NCBI GenBank assembly: GCA_009760855.2
Contig: WPIO01000167.1
Coordinates: 472,501-536,500 of the forward strand
Length of the DNA stretch: 64,000 nt
Direction of reading: 5' to 3'
Origin: Cristatella mucedo
Taxonomy: Eukaryota; Bryozoa; Phylactolaemata; Cristatellidae
Shown: positions 24,401 to 33,631 of the stretch, one piece after another
Layout: each line of letters opens with the position of its first letter
Numbering within the stretch: the stretch's first letter is position 1
Made by a program: the position numbers and the translations under genes
The notes under the pieces: generated by a model
Databases searched by the model: none
Seen by the model: only the letters and a program-made list of their open reading frames with translations
Told to the model about the DNA's origin: nothing

Positions 24401-27400
24401 ATTGAATTGAGGCTAAAAATCCATCCAGTCCCTCACAGCACTTGCTCCATCCATCGGAATGACCCTGACCTCTGAATTCATGCTAAGCGCTTGACACGCT
24501 TCGTTGGTAGCATAATTAAAGTGCCTAGAAGAATGTTTTATCTTAGGATACTGTAGAAGTTATTTAATGCCCTTACTGTTATTATTGTCGTTCACTTTGC
24601 ATCGGTACAGACAGGGCAATATTTACACACGCCGTAAAAAAAGTAAGCACCGTGGCCAATTTAGCTTCCTAGTTATTTTATCCATAGCGTCATCTGTTCT
24701 TTGTAACGACGAGAAAAGACAGAAGAAATCCCACTGCTATTAGGAGCATTCGTCCAATTAGTGCTGCATCTATGTCTGTCAACCTATATGTGCTTTTCTA
24801 TTTAAGCTTTGCAGAATTGATGACAACCTCTACGACAACACTCTGATCACATCACCTTACCCTGAAATACCATTAGCTACCACGTACTACAGTTTCGGAA
24901 ACCAGTCGTCAGCAAAATTTGTCTCAGATGACAATGGCCAATTAGTCTTGCAAATGACTAATCCCCACCGGGCAAGCACGTAAGTGATTTCGGCAACATG
25001 TGTCCTTTTCTGCGATGTATAGCATATGCCTCAAGTGCAACCTCACTAGTTTTGCCCAGTAGTCAAGTCACTCGCCTCAAACTAAGGTCGAGGTGAACGT
25101 ATTTGATGACCGCAATTGTTGGCGCGAGCCTTGTGGCATTTACAGTCGACCCTCGTTTATCGCGGTTAATCCGATCCAGACTCTACCGCGATACGTGAAT
25201 TTCCGCGAAGTTGGGTGATTCTTTATTGATAAATTAAATATGTCCGTATCTAGAGTATAGAAGACCTGTTATGACTCTCTAAATACGGTTTTTAACATTA
25301 TTAGAACCCGCTAGACATGAAATAACATCCCTTTAGTCACATTACACTAGTATTACCAAATATATTAGGCAAAACACGAGAAAATAAGACATATTAGAGG
25401 TTACAAACATCATATTATTACTCTTGTACATTTAATTTCGCACATACAATTCTTACGCAAAACGCCAAGCTTTAAAAATAGTGCGTTTGGTGATGAAGCG
25501 ATGAAGATGAAGAGAAATATAGTACAGCAAGGAAGAGCATGGTTGCGGCTCCTCTGAAGGCACGACTTCAGCTAGAGAATCTTCAGGTAGTGCAGTATCT
25601 CCAACAGATTCGTTGTCGTCTTACTCCGCGTTCCTTACATGCAGGAATTTTAATTTTAACGCTGGGGTGTAAAATTGACTTGGAAAAACGAGCTCGCTGT
25701 GTCATTTTCACTATCTCGATCAAATGTTTAGCGAATACACGAGTATTTCAAAAAACCGAGATATGGTGAAGCCGCGAAAGTCCAAGTGCGAAGTGGCGAG
25801 GGACGAATGTACACCCGAAGCAATTCTGCCTCGGTAGAGTGATTAGCTCTAAAACCAGAGTGGAGCTTACTTGGAAAGTTCGAAATTTCAAGGTACGAGT
25901 TCAGCAGGTCTGCCACGACTCGTCCGAGTGTTTTTGATAGGAACGGTAGAATGGAGACTGGGCCAAAGTTTCTCAAGTTCTCTAGGTCTTGAGTTCGTTT
26001 GTTAAGTATTTGCCCAACTGCAGCCTTTTTAAAAGATGCTGGGACATGACCTGATCCTAATGACGTGTTTATAATTTTATTTATACATGGCAGCAGCTGA
26101 TCTATGCATCGCAGAAGCAGGACAACGGCAATAGGGTCTAGAGGATTTGAGGTGATGCACGAATTGAGGGACTTGAGTGCAGAGTGGATGCAACCAACCT
26201 AGGAATAGACCATAAGATCCTATCTATCTTTTTGACAAAAAGCTAGAGAAGCGATCAGTAAGATCACCACATGGATCACTAGGTAAGGCGCTAAACTGGG
26301 AGTGGTAAAAGAGACAAATGATCTTAGACATCAGCATTTTTAAATCGTGCATCCGTGATACAACATTGTGTTTATTGAAGCTTAGCAGTAGCCTTTTCTA
26401 TGATTGATTGGTACGATCTAGATTAGTCCTCTCACGCCAGCCGATTGAAGTTGTGCTTAGTAGACCTAGCTAGTTTTACTGTCTCCGATAAACCATAGGC
26501 CGTCAGGGCGACATCACCCAGTGTGTATAGTTACAGGGTCAAACTCGCCGAGCATCTCAGCTAGTGTCATGCTGCAGCATTCTACGAATCACTGGTCTGC
26601 ATGATATCAGTTGTCTGGCATTTGTTATATTTTTCCAAATATGCATCACAGAGGATGACTTGAGGTGTATTTTTTGCATTGGCACTTCAGGTTTACTAGA
26701 TTTTGCTTAGCAAAGATCGGTTGCACTCTAACATGACGTATCATATGAAACGATATTGGTTTTCATTAGCTTAACAATAATAATAATAATAATAACGCAC
26801 TTAATAAAGCGCCCTCAAAGAACTTAATCTTCTTTCTGTGTGCTTTACATTTGCTGCAAAGTGAAATCCAATTGAATGGTAAGAAAAATCGTGCTTGAAA
26901 AACAAACAAAATTAATAATGTGGTTAGGGGTGACATGCACAGGGTCAGCATGAAAATGTGGTTAGTGGCTGCATGCAGCTTTACTTGTTACGATCACCTA
27001 TAACCAGAGATTGTGTTATTTTTTGTAGAACAACTAATTATCTTTTGGTTGATATAGCTGTTTAAATCAATCGAAATCTGCGATTTACAGTACCAGTGTA
27101 GTGCAAGAATTATCCGCCTTTTCTCTTTCATTCTGCGTTCCTCGGGGCGTCAAATGTGCATGATTCGCCTCAAGCGTGTCTCGAAGCGGTCACTTGCCTG
27201 AAACTCTTGTCCTTTGCAGCAAGGCCCGTGTCATAGTTCAGTGCAATGACACCGATGACGAGGTGCGGTGCATCGAAGATACCGATCCCAATAGCCCCGT
27301 AAGTACGACCTTCGGCTGTCGTTATCAGCAGGACCCTGCCGTGCCAACCGAACCGACTCTATGTCGGCGTTGCTTGTCATCTTTTATTTTGAACAAGCTT

Positions 27401-28646
27401 TCGATCACAGCTCGCGTACTTGAAGCTATTTATCGTGCGCCTCTTATGAATGAATTTCGCTTCCGCTGTTTTCAGACTTTCTTGCTGACAGGTCGTCACG
27501 CGTGCTTCTCCGATCAGCCGGATTCCGGACTTGCGGCCATCAGCATTGGCACAATTCTCTGCATTACGTAAGCGGCACTCGACCCATCTAGCGGGTCTTT
27601 TTATCCATGCAGAACGTCTGCTAACCGGAGCCAACTGAGTAGCCGAAGCATCTCGCTGAAGTGCTTGCAGAAGCGTCGCTCGCTCGAACGCTCGCTAAGC
27701 CGAATGTCGGCGCTAAAGTGGCTAATTCGCTCGCTATGACGCTCCCCTTTGGTGCTTCTGAGCGATAGATAATCTGGCGGACAGTCACAGAGAACGTCTC
27801 TTGGGAAATGTCGACGGCGATGCCGCTGTCTGAATGAAGATCGGGTTCTGCCGCGACATCGCCGAAGCTTCTTTTTGGGATTCCCCTCACCCTTCTAAGC
27901 GCACGCGCACTTAAAGAAAGGAAGACAGTTTCCTGAGGCTCTTTTCGGTGGCAGGCAGAGATCTGTGTATGCCCGCGCGATAGTGTCGCAAGCGCGAGCA
28001 GCCTCCGCCTCTTCCTCCTAGGCTGCTAGTAGTGGCTGTCCTGTACGCAGCGATCGGAGCTACGTACATGCGAGTTCGAAGGAACGAGAGCGGAACGCGA
28101 TTGATACCGAATCTCGAGTTTTGGATAGTTTTACCCAGTTACGCCAAGGTAAGGCGGCGAAGTGGCCATCGCTTGCATGAATCGACTCGAGTCAATGCTG
28201 GCGTCGCCCTCTCGCTCGGCCGCCATGTTTGCTGTCACGCTCATACGGTCAGCCACCGCACCCTCCCTCCCCCCACGGTCCTCCCGAATTTCGATGAGAC
28301 AATAGCAGAGTGAGAGTGATTGGGTAGTGGCATTGCGCCTCTGATGGCGGCCGTTGTTCCTGCGCACGGTGTATTTATTTATTTACTGCAAGCTGCTGCT
28401 ATCGAAACGCCATCGTCTGGCTCGACTTCCAGACGAACAATGGTCTCCAGCTGTAACCAGCAATGTAATCAATGGTAACCAGCTCGATAGCATTCGGGTA
28501 GTGCTGAGACGTGTCGTCTCTAGTCATGTCGCGTCGCCAAAAAGTGTAGCCACGTCCCCAAAAACAAAAATATATTAGTTCGTCGCCACCCAGCCAGCCA
28601 GCCTTTGGCAATGGCGGCTGCTGTTGAGCTGCCTGCTTTGCTATGA
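20378..28646 (+). CDS. MRH-domain type I membrane protein, cation-dependent M6P receptor-like (copy 2, 7 exons)
   Basis: Exons: 20378-20544, 22569-22680, 24807-24979, 27220-27298, 27476-27567, 28022-28148 and, less surely, 28524-28646; about 290 residues. Every junction has GT/AG ends and the phases agree. Seen: a hydrophobic N-terminus (about residues 9-28), then CKVNTDKGLVDLSAL (C34), YDWNPCADF (C75), KNCQGVALC (C89, C95), YYSFGNQSSAKF, ARVIVQC (C159), TGRHAC (C187), a membrane span about 195-224, then IPNLEFW in the cytoplasm. This order is the MRH plan of CD-MPR/Atg27-like sorting receptors, which carry cargo between Golgi and endosomes. N-glycosylation sequons lie at N125 and N160. The ligand signature looks degraded: the usual Gln after the third conserved Cys is R96, and I see no Tyr before TFLLTGRHAC, so mannose-6-phosphate binding is doubtful. 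A tandem paralogue lies upstream. Confidence 0.85.
20657..20742. repeat. CT microsatellite
   Basis: About 85 bases of CT with a single ttcctcg interruption, in intron 1 of MRH copy 2. Confidence 0.95.
20762..20920 (+). mobile_element. SINE-B in MRH copy 2 intron 1
   Basis: tttggcccagcgatcaaggc, gaggtcaaggtgaatgaatg, aggtcgtgggctagagc, then gcgcctgaatagagagtaaa and ttctctcaggctgctac. Confidence 0.75.
21175..21312 (+). mobile_element. SINE-A, 5'-damaged
   Basis: cggatcgcgggttaaagtcc (degraded box B), then the gcagcggcggtagcc and ctgccgctacacgaacgagg tail. Confidence 0.6.
21324..21410. repeat. TA/CATATG microsatellite
   Basis: TA repeat with regular catatgt and catatac interruptions, self-complementary throughout. 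Confidence 0.95.
21930..22190 (+). mobile_element. LINE-A C-terminal fragment
   Basis: ttctttggctccagccagcc, gccatccgcttttcggaatc and acttttccaaatttaaaaag match the complement of about 33900-34110. It lies in intron 1 of MRH copy 2. Confidence 0.65.
22569..22680 (+). CDS. MRH receptor copy 2, exon 2 (WNPC segment)
   Basis: The acceptor is ggttttag|G and the donor GCG|gtaagt. It reads FPDIASTTGVF...YDWNPCADF...KNCQGVA, 37 codons after one phase base. This supplies the central cysteine pair of the MRH fold. It joins exon 1 to give GKPGFPDIAS and exon 3 to give GVALCRI, both typical of the family. Confidence 0.85.
22690..23560. other. CpG-rich block in MRH copy 2 intron 2
   Basis: Begins right after exon 2. 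Contains a repeated gaatgccgagcgcatcccag (22731-22770) and cgatcgatcgatcg near 22826. Could be an internal promoter; I found no exon in it. Confidence 0.4.
23595..23845 (+). mobile_element. Two SINE-B/LINE-A tails
   Basis: gtgccaagaagtaaattgag (23617) and agtactaagaaagagactaa (23781), each followed by a gagg(c/g)gctgt-like block; the second ends in an ATT run. Confidence 0.5.
24807..24979 (+). CDS. MRH receptor copy 2, exon 3 (YYSFGNQ segment)
   Basis: The acceptor is ttttctatttaag|CTT and the donor GCAC|gtaagt. Only one frame is open (57 codons plus 2 nt). It starts LCRIDDN and contains YYSFGNQSSAKF and DDNGQLVLQMT. A second AG at 24813-24814 could serve as acceptor, but it breaks phase with exon 2 and loses the conserved LC. 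Confidence 0.85.
25052..25142 (+). mobile_element. SINE-B, 3'-truncated
   Basis: tttgcccagtagtcaagtca, ggtcgaggtgaacgtatttg, then cut off at the pogo-like element at 25143. Confidence 0.6.
25143..25809. mobile_element. pogo/Tigger-like Tc1/mariner element, decayed
   Basis: The left end is TA|CAGTCGACCCTCGTTTATCG and the right end CGAAGTGGCGAGGGACGAATG|TA, giving imperfect inverted ends (CAGTCGACCCTCG, CATTCGTCCCTCG) and a TA target duplication. 667 bp, AT-rich inside. The minus strand retains an acidic patch (ESVGDTALPEDSLAEVV, EEPQPCSS) like the C-terminal region of Tigger-type transposases, but no open transposase remains. It lies between a SINE-B and a LINE-A fragment in the intron after exon 3 of MRH copy 2. 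Confidence 0.65.
25811..26570 (-). mobile_element. LINE-A internal fragment (reverse transcriptase 5' part)
   Basis: Reads MRNFGPVSILPFLSKTLGRVV and FPSKLHSGFRANHSTEAELL on the minus strand, collinear with about 35050-35900 of the long copy. Its right part covers the region before the RT. It is cut off at the pogo-like element. Confidence 0.8.
26773..26990 (-). mobile_element. LINE-A 3' end fragment
   Basis: Begins with an AAT repeat, then aaagcgccctcaaagaactt, tgctttacatttgctgcaaa and agggtcagcatgaaaatgtgg. Intron 3 of MRH copy 2. Confidence 0.8.
27220..27298 (+). CDS. MRH receptor copy 2, exon 4 (ARVIVQC segment)
   Basis: The acceptor is ctcttgtcctttgcag|C and the donor CCC|gtaagt. After one phase base it reads KARVIVQCNDTDDEVRC and onward for 26 codons. 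Both other frames contain stops. It carries the Arg (R154) equivalent to the conserved MRH arginine, the NDT sequon and two cysteines (C159, C168). Confidence 0.85.
27476..27567 (+). CDS. MRH receptor copy 2, exon 5 (last luminal Cys, start of membrane span)
   Basis: The acceptor is cttccgctgttttcag|ACT and the donor ATTAC|gtaagc. It reads TFLLTGRHACFSD...GLAAISIGTILCI, 30 codons plus 2 nt. It has the same length (92 nt) and phase as the exon at 157-248. Confidence 0.87.
28022..28148 (+). CDS. MRH receptor copy 2, exon 6 (membrane span, cytoplasmic FW motif)
   Basis: The acceptor is tcttcctcctag|G and the donor AAG|gtaagg. It reads LLVVAVLYAAIGATYM, a basic stretch (RVRRNESGTR), then LIPNLEFWIVLPSYAK. 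CD-MPR has PHLAFWQDL at the same place after its membrane span. It is 127 nt long, the same length and phase as the exon at 1632-1758. Confidence 0.87.
28524..28646 (+). CDS. Probable terminal exon of MRH receptor copy 2 (cytoplasmic tail, ELPALL end)
   Basis: Predicted from the acceptor gtgtcgtctctag|TCA in the required phase 0. It encodes 40 residues starting SCRVAKKCSHVPKN and ending VELPALL before TGA. An acidic dileucine (ExxxLL) at the extreme C-terminus would suit an endosomal sorting receptor. A poly(A) signal follows about 150 bases on. The exon rests on phase, motif and position only, and the sequence resembles no copy-1 candidate clearly. Confidence 0.5.
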   Translation, partial: SCRVAKKCSHVPKNKNILVRRHPASQPLAMAAAVELPALL

Positions 28647-28799
28647 AATTATTTCGAGTCAGTAATGAATAATACGGGCGTGGCTGAAGCAAATCAAAGA
28701 CATGCGTTGGCCGTTGGAACGAACACTGAAGCTCGCCCGAGCAGCGATGATGCGTGCTTTGTCACGGAAAGGTGCTGAAGGACCGACGACGTTAAGTGC

Positions 28800-28805
28800 A
28801 ATAAA
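28800..28805 (+). promoter_or_regulatory. Candidate poly(A) signal AATAAA for MRH receptor copy 2
   Basis: AATAAA lies 154 bases after the predicted stop at 28646, in the same orientation. This is a normal 3' UTR distance. Confidence 0.45.
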
Positions 28806-28908
28806 GCATGTCACGTGCCACTACACTGTCCTAGTCTGCTGCTGTACCGCTTTCTGTGCGTGCGTTCTCCCAACCACCACGACCTGTCTTGTACTCCGCT
28901 TACAGCTC

Positions 28909-29300
28909 GTAATAAAAATAATAATACATTGTATATACCCCTCAGAGAACTTGTTCTAGGCACTTAACATTTGCTGCAAAGGAAGCACGATCGAATGGTT
29001 AGTGGTAGCATGCTCAAAGACAACAAGCATAACATGGCATGACTAGGGATGACATGCACAGGGTCAGCATGCAAATGTGGTTAGTGGCAGCATGCAACAG
29101 TGTCAGCACGCATATAAAGGACGAATCGCAGGGACCCACTAAGTGCAGTCATAAATGGATGCGTTTTAGTTTCATTTTAAATGTGCGCAAGTCAGGAAAT
29201 GCCATGCTCCGAATCATGAAGATGTCTCCGAATCACTCTTGTAAAGTATACCGTCACAAAAAATTACATAAGTTCACTAGGGTGAAGTAAAAGCTGACCG
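28909..29300 (-). mobile_element. LINE-A 3' fragment
   Basis: aataaaaataataatacatt, then cctcagagaacttgttctag, gcacagggtcagcatgcaaa and acgaatcgcagggacccac. Directly downstream of MRH copy 2. Confidence 0.75.
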
Positions 29301-29429
29301 TAAAATATCTCCATGTCGGAAAGTTTCTTTAACTGCGTCTGAAAATACGCATGGTCAATTCAGGTAGCGACCGTAGCCGAAAGCTAGATCCGGATTTTTG
29401 CTGCATTCGAGCTGAAGGTTTAATTAAAA

Positions 29430-29660
29430 AAATATTTTAATTTAGGGCGATGGACGGCAAGATGAATAGATGCTGAGTAAGGGTTGGTGCAAGAGCGAGT
29501 GACTGGAGGAGCAAGGAGGTGAAATATATGTAGGCTGTCGCTTGCGATCGAAGCAACCTGTTAGCCACACTAGGGATCTTGAAGTCAGTTGAATTCTCGA
29601 TAGTGAGCTCATACGGAAGTGCTGCGGTACAGCAGCTATTGAGCGATGCAAAGCGATATT
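29430..29660 (-). mobile_element. LINE-C 3' fragment (third LINE family)
   Basis: Minus strand resembles 18660-18850 (ggaggagcaaggaggtg-type ISPPCSSSHSLLHQPLL). CR1/L2-like tail with a sequence distinct from LINE-A and -B. Confidence 0.4.
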
Positions 29661-30344
29661 CGTACTCTACCCCCTCCCCAAGCCTGCAAAGGCTCTACGT
29701 GAGGAAAAAGTTCGTTGGCGATCGCATGCATACCTAAAGGCGCTTAGGCTTTGAGTGTTTAATAGAAAACTCTCCAACACACGATCGTAAGATCGCCTAA
29801 TCTTCGTCACTTTATGAGGTTACAGCCTTAAATGCATTAACTTGTACTTGTGCTCATCGATTTCCTGCATTCTTGTAAGCCAGAGTTGTTGCTCGCTCTG
29901 TTGTATTGCTCCACGACCACTGTATTTTTGCTGTGCGGCTGCCTATCCATTGCGTAATGGGTGGTTTTGCCACCTGTTATCCTATCTCAATTATTTTCTC
30001 CGCCCAGCGGCAAGCCCTGCTTGCGCCTTATTCACCCAAGTTTTGTGATGACTGCAGAGTGACTGAAGTATGCTACTTGTAAAAGCCCATATGGCACCTT
30101 CTGTGACTTTTTGGATTATCTAAGTGTCATCAGTCTTACTTAAGTAGCGTCTCGCTAATCCTACTTCGGCAACGGATTTTTTGTTCCGAAGCTGACAAGT
30201 ACTCGTGGTGGAGGCGATTGTAGTACTGGTTCTAGCTCAATCTCTCGACTGACCAATCAGCCAACAAACTTTGGAAGACTAAGGCATTTAATGGTATGTC
30301 TATGTGTTTAATAATGTTTGTGTTTATGTTTATGTTATGTTATG

Positions 30345-31660
30345 TATTTAATGTAATGTAATTTATTACCGTCTGTAACTCCATAAAGTCACAAAGACTA
30401 CGTGGGTGATACGCAAAGGAGTTTTGTGTAACCCACTGCCTGAGCGGCTTTCGGTACGCTTTCGGTAGCCAACAGACTTCATCTGACGAAACAAAGAGTA
30501 AGCGGGAAGCATAGCAGAGTCGGTAGAGCAGTTGATGTAGCGAGTTACATGAAAGTAGCTGCTTAGGGCTGCTGGAAAGGATGTGCAACAGTCAGCAGAA
30601 GGAGAATAGGTGTCGTTGCGTAACAATCGTTGAGCGAGTTCCACAATCTAGTACCTGCAAAGCAAAAGCTTCTGTTGCCAACGGTCTTTAAGCTGAAGAA
30701 TGGAACTGAACAGCTCATTCATTGTCCATACAGGACCTGAGTGCACAAGAAGGCTGAAGCAGGTGCAGCAGTTCAGCTAGGTACGAAGGAGCCAAGCCGT
30801 GGCGGGCCTTGTGGGTCAGCGTAAGAACTTTGCTCTGTATCCGTTGATCAACCGGCATCCATCCTAGCTCTTTTAGCAAAGGAGACACGTGGTCGAACCT
30901 CTGGGACTTAAAGACTAGCATTGCAGCCGTATTCATAGCCAGCTGCAGTGGCCTAGTTGCTTTCTCTGGTAGCTCAGCCAGAAGAGAATTACAATAATCA
31001 AGCCGAGACAGAACTAAGGAGCTAGTAAATTTTTTTCAAGCCACTGTGGAAGACAGCCCTTAATCATAGATACGGATCGGATGTGATGGCAAGCTGTAGA
31101 AGCAGTCTTCCGAATGAAGCTTTTAAAATTGAGGCAGCTGTCGAAAACGACACCTAAATTTCGAGCACGTGGTGATGGCCGCACAATAGCATCACCTATT
31201 AGAAGAGCAAAGCTTTTTAATCCAGCCACATGCTTAGGGTGTCCTATGAGCAGCAGTTCGGTTTAATCGTCATTTAACTTCAGGAAGTTTTCCGACATCC
31301 AGGATCGAATATCGGCAAGGCAAGCATTCAATTTCTCAGTTGTTGCAGCAGATTCTGATGGTTTAAATGACAAATACAACTGAGTATCGTCAGCATAGAA
31401 GTGATGTCCTATCCCATGGGTCTTAATCACTTTTCCCAGAGGTTGTGTATAAATGGAGAACAGCAAGGGACCGAGTACAGACCCTTGAGGGACTCCACGG
31501 GTGACCCTTCTCGTTTGTGTGACCTGACCCCCACACGACACGGATTGAACACGATCAGACAAGTACGATTTAAACCACGCCCGTGCTTCGTCTGCCAGAC
31601 CGATCGTTGTTCTCAATCGTTCAAGCAGAAAAAACCTCTGGGATTTTCAAACTAGCCTCG
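30345..31660 (-). mobile_element. LINE-B, CR1/L2-clade retrotransposon, 5'-truncated
   Basis: Minus strand: VTRGVPQGSVLGPLLFSIYT, HFYADDTQLYLSF, MSENFLKLND, then FKSQRFDHVSPLLKELGW, KARHGLAPSYLAELLHLLQP and the 3' end near 30360 (cgtctgtaactccataaagtc). Truncated just 5' of the palm motifs and frame-broken. Its 3' end differs from LINE-A, so it is a separate family. Confidence 0.88.
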
Positions 31661-32310
31661 CAGCCATACTCATAGCCAGATGTAGTGGCCTTTCTTCGGT
31701 TGCTGAGCCAAAAGGAAACTACAATAATCTAGCCGATACAGAACTGAGGAGCAAGTTTTTGCAAGCCGCTGTAGAAGACATTTCCTTGTCTTAGCTAGGG
31801 ATCGGACGTGATGGCTAACTGAGGAAGCAGTCTTCTGAATTAAGCTTTTAAAATGTAGGCAGTTTTCGAAAGCGACACCTTTACTCCGAGAACGTGGTGA
31901 CGGTCGCACAATAGCGTCACCTATTAGAAGACCTCAGCCTTGTAATCCAGCCACATGCTTGGGTTGTCCAATGAGCAGCAGTTCAGTTTTACCGTCATTT
32001 AGATTTAAGAAATTTTCCGACATCCACGATCGAGCGTCGGCAAGGCAAGCATTCAGTTTCTCAGTTGCTGCAGTAGATTCCGAAGGTTTGCATGGCTTTC
32101 AATCACTTTTCCAAGAGGTTAAGTATAAATGGAGAACGGCGAGGAACCGAGGATGGACCTTTGAGGGACTCCCCCGGTGACTACCTATCGTTGTTCTTAA
32201 TCGTTCAAGTAGGACATCGTGATCAACGGTGTTGAAGCCAGCTGATAGATCTAGCAGCGCTAGGGCAGTGACATTTCCGTCATCATTGCTGCATATGATG
32301 TTATTGGTAA
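31655..32310 (-). mobile_element. LINE-B, second copy abutting the first
   Basis: A further, more decayed LINE-B: RPSPRSRSKGVAFENCLHFKS, LYRLDYCSFLLAQQPKKG, and on the other side remnants of the YADD region near 32100-32250. It repeats the order of 30960-31620, so it is an independent insertion or tandem copy, not a continuation. Confidence 0.75.
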
Positions 32311-33631
32311 CATGGAAGCGAGCAGTTTCAGTACAGGACTGCCGCTTGATTCCCGATTAACATTTTTCTGACATTTCATTCTTTTCAACGTATGCTACCC
32401 GCTGCTTAGAGAGTCACCCTGGGAAATACGCTGCGAGCCAGATGGCCGCGTAATAGGCACCAGGCAAAGTTTCAATTGACCTCCAAACTTCCGGCTTCGG
32501 ACTAAGGGGCACTTTTGCTCGGAATTCTAAGCGGTGATAGAAAGACTGACGGGAACTGGCGAATGAACGGCTCCGCTTTCTCGCCTCCGCTGCTCAAAGC
32601 CGGCCTCCGCGTGACTCGCACGAGGCGGCTAGACGTAGTTATAATCAGAAACGCTCAAATTATCTTTTTCACGCGCCCACTGGCGATACAGCCTGCGAGT
32701 GCCGATTTGTGTACGCCCTCGTAACTCGCCAAAGACACCGAAGACACCGAGTCAGCGGTGTCATGTTCTCATTACTTTTACTTTCCGGCAGCGTCTTAAC
32801 AATTTGCAAACTAAGCTTCGAGGTCGTCGCCTTATACTGACGTTATTTCTCAATGCGGATGCCATTTCCGCCTCCAAGCCTCTAGCCGCCTGTTATATTA
32901 CAGGACGGAGTCCTTTTCCTGAAGACAGGATGTCGCCCGCAAGCGCTCACGCACGCTAGCGTATAATCAGCTCGAGACGCCTATTTCTCCACATCCGGCG
33001 TGCTCGGCGACGCCGCCTCGTAAGACACATCGACGGACGGTCGGTCAGGACGCCAGACGAACGGCTGCTCGTCAGAGAGATCCCGGGTCCTGGGAGGCTG
33101 GACGACGAGCTGGCAACGCCGAAGGTCGTCATATGGCAGCCACTTATGCCCGCTGGCGGCACGCCCGAGCGTACTCGGACACATCAGTTCGTGTCAAATA
33201 GCCCCTTTAGGATCAGGGTGTCGATCGGTCTCCTGCAGCTTGGACCACAGTTGCAGTTACTCCTGTCCACTGCCTTACTATCGACTGGTCGCACAAAATA
33301 TACACAATTCATGTGTGCTGTCTTTCTGTGCGTCTTGATATATATCAGACGACTTCCGAGAGCCCATACTAAACAGTACTCAAAAACATGCATTTCTCTC
33401 ATCCGGCGTGCATAAGTTAATTGCTAACGTAACCGCATGCCTGCACTCCAACAGGAACGCTGCGATCCGATTCGTTAGCGTCTGGGCTCCCGACCAGTAA
33501 CATGATCGCTTCCCTCCGATTCAATGGCTAGTTTCAAGGCGAAGCTCGTAGTAAAGGCTGGCAACCACTGGCTGCTGGACCACCATTCGCCTGGATGGTA
33601 GCAGATAGAGAAGCAATCACTAAACGTGTAC
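32311..33631. other. Intergenic, nothing recognised
   Basis: Short frames only. Moderately GC-rich around 32990-33180 without an exon I can support. Confidence 0.35.

Noticed and set aside
24815..24979. Using the AG at 24813-24814 as acceptor of MRH exon 3
   Set aside because: It would fit exon 1 directly by phase, but skips exon 2 and loses the cysteine pair. The AG at 24805-24806 joins exon 2 in phase and gives the expected GVALC.
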